Shown here one piece after another: positions 31,878 to 39,066 of a DNA stretch of 54,360 bases; the stretch's first letter is position 1, and every line of letters starts with the position of its first letter. Source of the DNA: Parageobacillus caldoxylosilyticus NBRC 107762 (GTDB lineage: Bacteria > Bacillota > Bacilli > Bacillales > Anoxybacillaceae). Location of the stretch: positions 1 to 54,360 of the forward strand of contig NZ_BAWO01000044.1 in the NCBI RefSeq assembly GCF_000632715.1. The letters run 5' to 3'. The notes below the pieces were generated by a model. It made no database searches and was not told the origin of the DNA. It worked only from the letters and a program-made list of their open reading frames with translations. A program made the translations under genes and the position numbers.

Positions 31878-33060
31878 ATGATCATGCTTCGTGGTCAAAA
31901 AGTGTTCTTCCGGGCATCGAAAGCGGATTTGGACCGATTGTATGCCTGCAATCGGGAATCCGCCCGTGTTTGGAATGAATGCCTCCGCTTAGCCAAAGAA
32001 CACTTCCTCCAGCATGGTTGCTGGATCACCAAAAGCGAGATGCAAAAACAAACGAAAAGAAAATTCCATCTTCACAGCCAATCGATTCAAGCCGTCTGCC
32101 ACCAATACCTCTTCGCAAGACAAGCCGCACACCACGCCATCCAACAAGGATATCCTATCCGCTATCCCTACAAGAAAAAGAAGTACTTCCCAACGAAATG
32201 GACAAAAAGACGGTTTCAAAGTGTATGAAAATGGAAAAATGGAACTGTCGATGGGCATTCATCATGGAAAACGGGAAAAGCCAATTGTCGTGCATGCGTC
32301 GCATCTGCCAAAAGGAATGATCAAAGAAATCGAATGCTGCTTTGATCAAGGTCTTTATTTGGACGTGACGTATGAAGATGGACAAAAGGAAAAAGCGTAC
32401 AAACCGGGTTCCTCCATCGGAATTGATCTTGGAGAAGTACACACCATCGGCGCGTTTTGCGAAAACGGGCAAGCCCTCCTCATCACGGGAAGAAAGATAC
32501 GCTCCCTTCACCGATTGCGGAGTAAAAAACTGGCGGAGATTCAGCGGCGCCAATCGAAATGTCAAAAAGGATCACGCCTATGGAAAAAATATGAACGGGC
32601 GAAACAATACGTGTTATCGAAATCGGAAAGGCAGCTGCGGGATGCGCTGCATAAAACGACGAAACAGTTTGTCGACTGGTGTTTGAAGCAATCCGCCCCC
32701 GATGTGTATATCGGAAACGTCGAAGGAGTAGAGCGGAACACGAGAAAGAAAACACGTACGAGCCGCAAACAAGCGCAAAAGCTCTCGAATTGGTCATTTG
32801 GGAAAGTGAAGAAGTATCTCGCTTATAAACTGGCTCCACATGGCATTCGCTTGCATGAAATCGAGGAGTCGTATACAAGCCAGACATGTCCTGTCTGCCA
32901 AAAGAGAAAAAAAGTGTCTTCCCGCCTGTTTGTGTGCCGGTGTGGGTATGAAGAACATCGGGACGTTCATGGCGCGAAAAATATATTAAGCAAGGCGCTG
33001 CATGGTACCTTTGTGCATTGGAACGTACAAACGAATCTGACGTATCTACGGATTGCGTAA
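31878..33060 (+). pseudogene. tnpB: tnpB RNA-guided nuclease gene with one-base frameshift
   Basis: Two frames together encode a complete TnpB (about 390 residues). The first frame (to the stop at 32226-32228) has the N-terminal wedge/REC region (R-G-Q-K-V-F-F-R-A-S ... V-W-N-E-C-L). The second continues from about 32203 with the RuvC domain: G-I-D-L-G-E (Asp), Y-I-G-N-V-E-G (Glu), a zinc ribbon C-P-V-C ... C-R-C-G-Y, and R-D-V-H-G-A-K-N (Asp). One extra base near 32199-32207, beside a run of five A, breaks it. All catalytic residues are kept. TnpB is a guide-RNA-directed DNA nuclease that helps IS605 elements persist. ATG at 31878 or 31884. Confidence 0.85.
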
Positions 33061-33250
33061 GCAAGAAGTAGTAGAAGGGTTGGACCGCCCCATCGGCGTG
33101 GTGCCGATGTTGATTACTGGACCCATCCAGAAGGCTTCCGATGCATTCATCGAGTGGAAGGAGACCGCCTTCTTCCGCGCGGAAGCTTCTTTGGTGGAGA
33201 TGGTAAGAAACTCCCATCTCTTCATGGGATGAAGGTGGGAGAGGTTCATA
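33061..33250 (+). ncRNA. putative omega RNA (reRNA) and right end of the tnpB element
   Basis: Downstream of tnpB a ~190-base non-coding, GC-richer, hairpin-rich stretch runs to the element end, where TnpB guide RNAs are known to be encoded. The terminal structure CTCCCA-TCT-CTTCAT-GGG-ATGAAG-G-TGGGAG (33211-33241) has two perfect 6-bp stems. The guide would be the DNA just outside the right end (about 33250 onward). Location and structure are seen; expression is inferred. Confidence 0.6.
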
Positions 33251-33265
33251 GCAATTTCCTATTCA

Positions 33266-33976
33266 TTACTTATTCTTTAATTTCTGTAGTTCATTAACCG
33301 TGACAAATTGATAACCTTTTTTTGATAAAGAATCTAATATTCCTTCAATAGTTTTTAGTTCGTTACCAGTATCATCATACATTGGATGTAACAAAATGAT
33401 GGCTCCTGGTTTTACATTTTTGTTTACATAGTTCACTTTGTCAGAAACCGAAGAATAATAGGTGTCGGGCTCAAGACTCCATGTAATGGTTTCTATGTGA
33501 TGTTTTTTCAAATAATAGGGTAAACCAATAAGTTTTTTTCCATTAGGTGGACGAAAGTCTATTTCACCTTTATAACCTGTTTTTCGAATCAATTGGTTGG
33601 TCATTTCAATTTCCTGCTTGATAAAAGAAAGCTTTTTGAAAATCATTCGTTGATGAGAATACGTATGATTTCCCATTTGATGTCCAGATTCTGCGATCTC
33701 TTTTCCTAACTTTAGATTTTTCTTCAGTTCATTTCCAATGACAAAAAAGGTAGCCTTCGCATTGTATTTATGCAAAAGAGGCAATATTTTCTCTACATTT
33801 TTTGTCGGCCCGTCATCAAAAGTCAACGCAACTACTTTTTGGTTTGTATCTACGTGACTAGTTAATCCTCCAAATAACTGGTATGTTCTTGAATTCATTA
33901 ACTTATATGTACCGAATAAAAAAAATAATAATACTAGCGAAATTATCCCATATATGACTATTCTTTTTTTCATCAT
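33266..33976 (-). CDS. polysaccharide deacetylase (NodB/PdaA-like), membrane-anchored
   Basis: A 236-residue carbohydrate esterase family 4 enzyme with an N-terminal membrane anchor (I-V-I-Y-G-I-I-S-L-V-L-L-F-F-L-F). Motifs: T-F-D-D-G-P (metal/catalytic Asp), H-T-Y-S-H (metal His pair), R-P-P-N-G, and L-L-H-P near the C-terminus. It should remove acetyl groups from peptidoglycan or another polysaccharide outside the membrane. The ATG at 33976 (ATGATG) has GAGAGGAG close upstream. It is AT-rich relative to the flanking core genes. Confidence 0.9.
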   Translation of the reverse strand: MMKKRIVIYGIISLVLLFFLFGTYKLMNSRTYQLFGGLTSHVDTNQKVVALTFDDGPTKNVEKILPLLHKYNAKATFFVIGNELKKNLKLGKEIAESGHQMGNHTYSHQRMIFKKLSFIKQEIEMTNQLIRKTGYKGEIDFRPPNGKKLIGLPYYLKKHHIETITWSLEPDTYYSSVSDKVNYVNKNVKPGAIILLHPMYDDTGNELKTIEGILDSLSKKGYQFVTVNELQKLKNK

Positions 33977-34032
33977 TTGTCTCCTCTCTATCTTAATCGA
34001 TTTTTTCTTGGGCATTTTATCAGCTAATATTC

Positions 34033-34424
34033 ATGAAAGCAAGTAAAACAGTTATGGTGCTCCCATGGAGGAACGGTCGCGCTTTGAGGAGAATTGCATG
34101 GCATATCGTAACCAGTATCCCTGAATTTCTTTCCCACTTCGGACTTACTATTGAAATGGTAAAAGACCTAACCACTGTTCCATCCTCAGCGAATGAAATC
34201 GCTGAAAGCCTTCGGAAAATCAGTGACGACGCAGCAGAAGCGGTAAAGCAACAGTGGACAGATGAATCCTCCAAGCAAGTTCATCACTGCTCATCAAGCA
34301 TATCATTCATTGCCGTGGACAAAGGACGGTTCTCATGCGTCAAGCCGGCCTAGAGGTTCATGGAGTTTATGATTCTGCAAAAGAAGAATGGAGTCGTATG
34401 GGACAGGGACCTCCTGCGATTTAA
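34033..34424 (+). pseudogene. DinB-family protein, frameshifted remnant
   Basis: The first frame gives W-R-N-G-R-A-L-R-R-I-A-W-H-I-V-T-S-I-P-E-F, with a DinB metal His, and runs to Q-Q-W-T-D-E-S. After a break near 34270-34310 another frame gives R-G-Q-R-T-V-L-M-R-Q-A-G-L, then K-E-E-W-S-R-M-G and P-P-A-I-stop. That is the usual C-terminal end of DinB/YfiT-like thiol-dependent enzymes. The N-terminal helix appears to be missing and the second metal His region is damaged. Not functional as one protein. Confidence 0.72.
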
Positions 34425-34562
34425 TAATTTATGGCCATTTTCAGTATAAGGTAAGCACTTGTTCCTTCGAGTGCTTTTTATTTTGTTTTCTGGAATGGTG
34501 ATTCGTGAAAAAATGATAAATTTTTATTTTATCAAAGATTGTTTTAACATTGTAATTAGATT

Positions 34563-34580
34563 ATTATCTAATTAGATAAT
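34563..34580. promoter_or_regulatory. palindromic operator before the ArsR-like gene
   Basis: ATTATCTAATTAGATAAT is a perfect 18-bp palindrome containing the 12-mer ATCTAATTAGAT, which recurs twice before the MFS gene. Confidence 0.65.
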
Positions 34581-34602
34581 GATTGTATTTGGAGGGATTG
34601 TA

Positions 34603-34833
34603 TTGCAGTTAAGTAGGCTTGTTAATTTCTACAAGAATTTAGATGATCCTACAAGAATTCGCATTATTGCACTATTGCGGCACGGTCCTTTACATGGCCA
34701 GGCGATAGCAGGTAAACTTGGCTTAAAACCACCAACTATTATTTTAAGAAGAGAGTTGGTCATGAATCACTTTATGTATCGGGAAAATAATAAATATGAA
34801 TTGAATCCCCCAGAACTTTGGATCATAAACTGA
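34603..34833 (+). CDS. ArsR-like regulator, shortened in the DNA-binding half
   Basis: A 76-residue protein starting with TTG, chosen for GGAGGG upstream. The N-terminal part is clearly ArsR-like (F-Y-K-N-L-D-D-P-T-R-I-R-I-I-A-L-L) and continues into the first helices of the HTH (H-G-Q-A-I-A-G-K-L-G-L-K-P-P-T-I). After that the expected recognition helix and wing (H-H-L-x-x-L) are replaced by a short divergent segment, so the gene has probably lost about 15-25 residues or shifted frame. It may be a pseudogene. An operator-like palindrome precedes it, and two more lie before the MFS gene. Confidence 0.6.
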   Translation: MQLSRLVNFYKNLDDPTRIRIIALLRHGPLHGQAIAGKLGLKPPTIILRRELVMNHFMYRENNKYELNPPELWIIN

Positions 34834-34854
34834 TTTATAGATATTTTTTTGTGA

Positions 34855-34882
34855 ATCTAATTAGATGTATATCTAATTAGAT
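34855..34882. promoter_or_regulatory. two ATCTAATTAGAT operators before the MFS gene
   Basis: Perfect 12-bp palindromes ATCTAATTAGAT at 34855-34866 and 34871-34882, 16 bp centre to centre, just before the ribosome site of the transporter gene. The same 12-mer lies before the ArsR-like gene. Confidence 0.7.
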
Positions 34883-34910
34883 ATTTGTAAAAAATAAATG
34901 AGGTGATTTG

Positions 34911-36149
34911 GTGACTAATGCGATAAATATATTTCGACAAGAAAAAAATTACTTAAGGTTGTTTTTGGCAGGGATCGTTAATGGTATCGGGGACCGTTTT
35001 AGTCAAGTTGCTCTTTTGGCCCTACTGTTAGAGTTAACCGGTTCGGGATTTGCCGTTGGTGTCGCTTTAGCGATTCGGGTTGTTCCTTTTTTATTATTCG
35101 GCCCCTTGGGAGGGTTCTTAGCTGATCGGTTTTCAAGAAAGAAAATACTCATTATCACTGACTTATCAAGAATTACTTTTGCTATCTCTTTTGTATTGGT
35201 AAATAACGAGTCTGATATTTGGATTGTTTATCTGAGCACATTTGTTTTAGCCGCAGGGGAAGCGATCTATGCGCCCGCACGAAAGTCATTCATTCCTTTA
35301 CTCGTTAAGAAAGAAAACATCATAAAGATTAATAGCTTAGAACAGGTCATGCTTGGAGCGGTCTTAATAGGAGGTTCATTTTCTGGCGGTATTGTTACCT
35401 TTTTCTTTGGACCAGATATGGCATTTTGGTTTAATGGTCTTTCATTTTTAATAGCTGCTATGATCATCTTTCCTATTCCGTTCACAAATAAAAATCGTCA
35501 TATTCAGAAAAATGATAAGAAAAATAGTGAATCTAACATCTTCCATTCGATAAAAAACATAAAAAAATTGATGATTGCATCTAGTGCCCTTTATATTGCA
35601 TTTCTATTTGAGTTCATCGTACCTCTTTTTAATGGGATTGATAACGTACTCATTAGCATCTATGCCGTTCAAGAATTTAATCTAGGTGATGTAGGAGTCG
35701 GTCTTTTTTATGGAGCCCTCGGGATTGGTTTAATGCTAAGTTTTATAATAGCTCAACGTATTCACCAACATCTTTTATTAATTGGTTTGGCGACTCTAAT
35801 ATTGGAAGGATTGTTTCTCATTATTTTAAGTCGAGTTCACTTAGCATTCATTGCTTTTATTGTATATATTTCCATTTCTTTTGTATCAGGCATTTGCAAT
35901 ACATGCTTCGATTCAATTGTTATGAAGGAGACGCCTAGTGACCATCAAGGCTTAGTATTTGGTTTATTGGCCACCATTTCAAATACATTAATTGGAATAT
36001 CTATGTTCGGGGCTGGCATCATTTTAGAAGTAGTCAATAATAGAATGCTTGGTTTGATTGGAGGAATGGGTTTTATATTAACTGGACTATTTCTCTTTGT
36101 GGTATATTCTTCTATAAAAGAAAAAGAATTACCGACTTTACGTGAATAA
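34911..36149 (+). CDS. MFS transporter (drug efflux type)
   Basis: A 412-residue major facilitator with about 12 membrane segments. The loop 2-3 signature G-G-F-L-A-D-R-F-S-R-K-K is near residue 62. It resembles the MFS_3/enterobactin-exporter-like group common in Firmicutes. The substrate is unknown. Start: GTG at 34911 with AGGTG upstream (TTG at 34908 is the alternative). Two palindromes of the ArsR-type operator overlap its upstream region, so it is probably controlled by an ArsR-like repressor. AT-rich. Confidence 0.87.
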   Translation: MTNAINIFRQEKNYLRLFLAGIVNGIGDRFSQVALLALLLELTGSGFAVGVALAIRVVPFLLFGPLGGFLADRFSRKKILIITDLSRITFAISFVLVNNESDIWIVYLSTFVLAAGEAIYAPARKSFIPLLVKKENIIKINSLEQVMLGAVLIGGSFSGGIVTFFFGPDMAFWFNGLSFLIAAMIIFPIPFTNKNRHIQKNDKKNSESNIFHSIKNIKKLMIASSALYIAFLFEFIVPLFNGIDNVLISIYAVQEFNLGDVGVGLFYGALGIGLMLSFIIAQRIHQHLLLIGLATLILEGLFLIILSRVHLAFIAFIVYISISFVSGICNTCFDSIVMKETPSDHQGLVFGLLATISNTLIGISMFGAGIILEVVNNRMLGLIGGMGFILTGLFLFVVYSSIKEKELPTLRE

Positions 36150-36333
36150 TTTAATAATGAGTTTTGGGATATACGATCAAAAAATAACAGAAACATAGGT
36201 ATTTATCTTCTTTCACTCCCGTGAGAACTTAACAGGAACAAAATCTGAAAAAGGCCGTACTTAAGTAGACCTAGCCAAGATGTTAAATTTTTATTTAGAG
36301 TCATTTTGAATTTAGAAAGAAGGAGGTTAACCA

Positions 36334-36711
36334 ATGGATAGTTTGGAAGAAAAAATATTTAAACTCAAAAATGTTTTAATGAAAGTCTGGTCCATCGAAT
36401 CAAGCTCTAAATGGACTCCTCAGAATCCGGCAAAAGGGCAATGTGGAGTCACTGCGTTAGTGGTAAACGATCTGTTCGGTGGAGAAATAATGAAAACACC
36501 TACTTCTGAAGGTTGGCATTTTTACAATAAAATAAATGGCCAGCGTTACGATTTAACAGAATCCCAATTCTCGGAAGCTATTGAATATATGGATATCCCT
36601 TCTAATAGGGAAGAAGCTTTCTCAGATACGAATGAAAGACAATACAATTATTTAAAAACAAATGTATATAAAAACTTTTTAAAAACTAACAATATCATAA
36701 TTTCGAATTAA
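36334..36711 (+). CDS. YunG-family protein of unknown function
   Basis: A 125-residue protein resembling B. subtilis YunG. Conserved features are W-T-P-Q-N-P-A-K-G-Q-C-G-V-T-A-L-V-V (a Cys in a GQC motif), then G-W-H-F-Y-N and Y-D-L-T-E-S-Q-F. The Q-C-x-V-T plus H-x-x-N arrangement is reminiscent of papain-like folds, but no activity is established. AAGGAGG precedes the ATG. It is followed by a PhzF gene after 18 bases, with a ribosome site between, so the two are probably cotranscribed. Confidence 0.7.
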   Translation: MDSLEEKIFKLKNVLMKVWSIESSSKWTPQNPAKGQCGVTALVVNDLFGGEIMKTPTSEGWHFYNKINGQRYDLTESQFSEAIEYMDIPSNREEAFSDTNERQYNYLKTNVYKNFLKTNNIIISN

Positions 36712-36729
36712 TAAAAGAGGTGTTATCAA

Positions 36730-37638
36730 ATGTTATCAGTAGTACAAACTAAAGTATTTGACATTTCTTCTGACGGGGGAAATCCATGTCCCTTAGTCTT
36801 AAACAGTGACTCATTAACAAATAAGCAAATGCAAAGCATTGCTTCATATTATGGGGTTGAAACAGCCTTTATACTACAGCCTGAAAGTCGAAATGCCCTT
36901 TTCAGACTAAGATACTTTGTTCCAAAACACGAAATGGAGATGTGCGTTCATGCCACTGTAGGGGCGGTAAGTTACTGGTGTCAGTCTCATGAAATAAAAC
37001 AGCTAAATGGAACAGTGGAGACCGCGCTGGGAGAAATAGCGGTAAATGCCCAGGAAAAAGACGGAAGATTAAATGTTATCGTAGAACAATTCCCTCCGAC
37101 TTTTAGCAATGAAAATCCCAGTCCTTCAGAAGTTGCTCAGGCCTTAAAAATAAGTGAAGAAGAACTAGATTTATCTGTGGGGCCCATTCAATCAGTTTCC
37201 ACTTCACGTCCTAAATTGATGATTCCTCTTCGTAGTCACGAAATACTTCATAACTTAGATCCTGACTTTGGATTACTTTGGGAACTTTGTGATAGATACC
37301 AGACAACCGGCTTTTATCCTTTTACGTTGACAACACAATCTTCGAAATATGATGTCGAAGCTCGCCAATTTCCTAAAAGAGCAGGTTATAACGAAGATCC
37401 AGCTACAGGTGTAGCAGCTTGTGCACTTGGAGCATATCTAACTTATTATTCAAAACTCCAAGAACCAAAAGAGGGATGGTATGAATACCTGATCGGACAG
37501 GGATATGCAATGGGAAAACCGAGTATGATCAAAGCTGCTTCCTATATTTCTAAAGAAGGAAGTATAACTAAAACACGAGTAGGAGGATATGCAACCATTT
37601 TACAAACGGAAAACATTGATATTAACTTAATAATTTAA
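36730..37638 (+). CDS. PhzF-family isomerase/epimerase
   Basis: A 302-residue PhzF/YddE-type protein. The N-terminus V-V-Q-T-K-V-F and the segment G-G-N-P-C-P-L-V-L fit the family; the motif A-T-V-G-A (usually A-T-L-A) and the C-terminal G-Y-N-E-D-P-A-T-G-V-A-A-C-A-L-G-A-Y are strong hallmarks. In the usual first motif D-x-F-x-x-x-G-N-P the catalytic Glu lies in Y-G-V-E-T-A-F. Most members are isomerases of unknown substrate; no other phenazine genes are present. AT-rich, likely imported with the yunG-like gene. Confidence 0.87.
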   Translation: MLSVVQTKVFDISSDGGNPCPLVLNSDSLTNKQMQSIASYYGVETAFILQPESRNALFRLRYFVPKHEMEMCVHATVGAVSYWCQSHEIKQLNGTVETALGEIAVNAQEKDGRLNVIVEQFPPTFSNENPSPSEVAQALKISEEELDLSVGPIQSVSTSRPKLMIPLRSHEILHNLDPDFGLLWELCDRYQTTGFYPFTLTTQSSKYDVEARQFPKRAGYNEDPATGVAACALGAYLTYYSKLQEPKEGWYEYLIGQGYAMGKPSMIKAASYISKEGSITKTRVGGYATILQTENIDINLII

Positions 37639-38055
37639 AGAATTTTCTTAAAATTACTGGCGTCATATTACATAAGGTATTTCTAAAAGAGGAGCAATGC
37701 CGAAATTCATGTATGTTCTGTAACTACCAAATTGGAATCATGCTAACGCCCCCTTAGTAGTTTATATGATTCCCAAAGTGGTTAGGCTTTTTATGTGCAT
37801 TGATGTATCAATGATCAGCTTGTCGGATTTGTCGAAAAGCTGAAACGGGATTGCTCCCGTTTTTTTGTTCGCGGTGATGACATTGGCATGACTATACGAC
37901 CACCATTTGACCATATGACCACGTATTATTGGAGTCGCATTTATCAACACTAAAATGCAGTCGAAACGCAGTAAAAAATCACTCAAACATCATCGAAAAC
38001 ATCATTTCCTATCCTATCGGAATTAATTATCAGCCATAGAAAGCCGGCGACAAAG
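37639..38055. other. 417-base stretch with a third integrase-tail-like segment
   Basis: No gene. AACGGGATTGCTCCCGTTTTTTT (about 37847-37869) is a terminator hairpin matching the one beside integrase remnant B. It is followed at 37897-37922 by CGACCACCATTTGACC-type repeats similar to those beyond remnants A and B, but integrase coding sequence itself is not visible here. Another hairpin, AAAGCCGGC/GCCGGCTTT (38040-38071), lies at the end of the DUF3888 gene. Confidence 0.5.
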
Positions 38056-38466
38056 TCAATGCCGGCTTTGCGACCGTGGCGAAGGGGACGATTTTTCTTT
38101 ATAATGTTGATAACGAATCAATGTGATGCGATCATTTTTAATATGAAATGTCATTACGTCTTTGGCATAAGGGGGATTATGAGCCCCTTGAAAAGTTTCC
38201 ACCTGAACAGTGACCAGAAAGTGGTAATAGCCTCCTTGCTCTAAATTTTTCACGTTTATTATTTTCGCCTTCCACCATTGGCTTCCCGACTTTTCTCCAT
38301 AATAATTTAGGACGGATTTCGTGATGTAAGGGGTTAAAAAGTATATGGAGAGATCCTCTAATGGCTTGGCAGTGACCGCCGCTTGGCTCACTTTGGATTC
38401 TGCACTGTCTATTCCCGCAATGAGGGACATGCCAAAAAAGAGGAACAATAATTTTTTGGTAAGCAT
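38056..38466 (-). CDS. DUF3888-domain secreted protein
   Basis: A 136-residue protein with an N-terminal signal (L-L-F-L-F-F-G-M-S-L-I-A-G-I) and a DUF3888-like domain: P-L-E-D-L-S-I-Y-F-L-T-P-Y-I, then Y-Y-G-E-K-S-G-S-Q-W-W-K-A-K and H-N-P-P-Y-A-K-D-V-M-T-F. It is a Bacillaceae family of unknown role. The ATG at 38466 is used because AGAGAGG lies 8 bases upstream; the open frame extends 51 codons further without support. Confidence 0.75.
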   Translation of the reverse strand: MLTKKLLFLFFGMSLIAGIDSAESKVSQAAVTAKPLEDLSIYFLTPYITKSVLNYYGEKSGSQWWKAKIINVKNLEQGGYYHFLVTVQVETFQGAHNPPYAKDVMTFHIKNDRITLIRYQHYKEKSSPSPRSQSRH

Positions 38467-38681
38467 AACAGGGCCTCTCTTCATATAATAATGGCTTGTT
38501 ATATTATTTTTAGCCAACGAATGTGTATGTATGTAAATAAAAACTTGTAACTCGCAAAAAGAAAAAAACATGTAATTGTCCAGCCATGTATCGCTGATTA
38601 TCAAGGACAAGCGGTTCATTCTTGTGTAACGGCGAAGCAGCTAAAGGAGTTTTATGTTAGAAGAAAATTAAGGCGTTCTAA

Positions 38682-38710
38682 TTGTTATTTATACCCATTA
38701 CCGGTATAAT
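38682..38710 (+). promoter_or_regulatory. CsoR-regulated promoter with operator
   Basis: TTGTTA (38682-38687), 17 bases, TATAAT (38705-38710). The inverted repeat TTATACC-N7-GGTATAA (38689-38709) fills the spacer and overlaps the -10, as expected for a CsoR operator (TACCC...GGGTA-like). Confidence 0.7.
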
Positions 38711-38741
38711 GTATATAGAACGATTTAATGAGGTGAAATGT

Positions 38742-39053
38742 ATGAATCATCGTGAAGAGAATCAGCTCAATCCAAAAATGGTTCCGCGCACGAAAGAAGA
38801 AATAGAGAGCATTGTGAAGCGCTTGAAGCGCATTGAAGGACAAGTGCGCGGCGTGCAAAAAATGGTCGAGGACAACCGGTATTGCATCGATATTTTAATC
38901 CAAATTTCTGCGATTGAAGCGGCGTTGCATAAAGTCAGATTACACTTGTTGGAGCGCCATGTTCGTCATTGCGTCGCCAAGGCGATTCACGAAGGAAACG
39001 GTGACGAATCCATTCAGGAATTAATGACCGTCATCAGCCAATTCTCCAAATAG
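38742..39053 (+). CDS. csoR: copper-sensing repressor CsoR
   Basis: A 103-residue all-helical repressor of the CsoR/RcnR family. The Cu(I) ligands are present: Cys in N-R-Y-C-I-D-I-L, then His and Cys in H-V-R-H-C-V. It releases DNA when Cu(I) binds and so switches on copper efflux. The ATG at 38742 follows GAGGTGAAATGT. Directly downstream are copA and copZ, and an inverted repeat over the promoter fits autoregulation. Confidence 0.95.
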   Translation: MNHREENQLNPKMVPRTKEEIESIVKRLKRIEGQVRGVQKMVEDNRYCIDILIQISAIEAALHKVRLHLLERHVRHCVAKAIHEGNGDESIQELMTVISQFSK

Positions 39054-39066
39054 GGAGGGAAGCGCG

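Larger units (their letters stand above)
31745..33250 (+). mobile_element. IS200/IS605-group element with tnpB only (IS1341 type), tnpB frameshifted
   Basis: The element carries a tnpB gene and no tnpA transposase. A left-end hairpin (CTCCTT/AAGGAG, 31765-31792) precedes it and a right-end hairpin follows (33211-33241). Both hairpins are followed by the related sequences GGAGGGAGAGG (left) and GGTGGGAGAGG (right). Exact ends and target motif could not be set by eye, so boundaries are approximate. Confidence 0.75.

Noticed and set aside
32483-33217. 244-codon minus-strand frame antisense to tnpB and the RNA end
   Set aside because: Antisense of clear TnpB coding and structured RNA; composition not protein-like.
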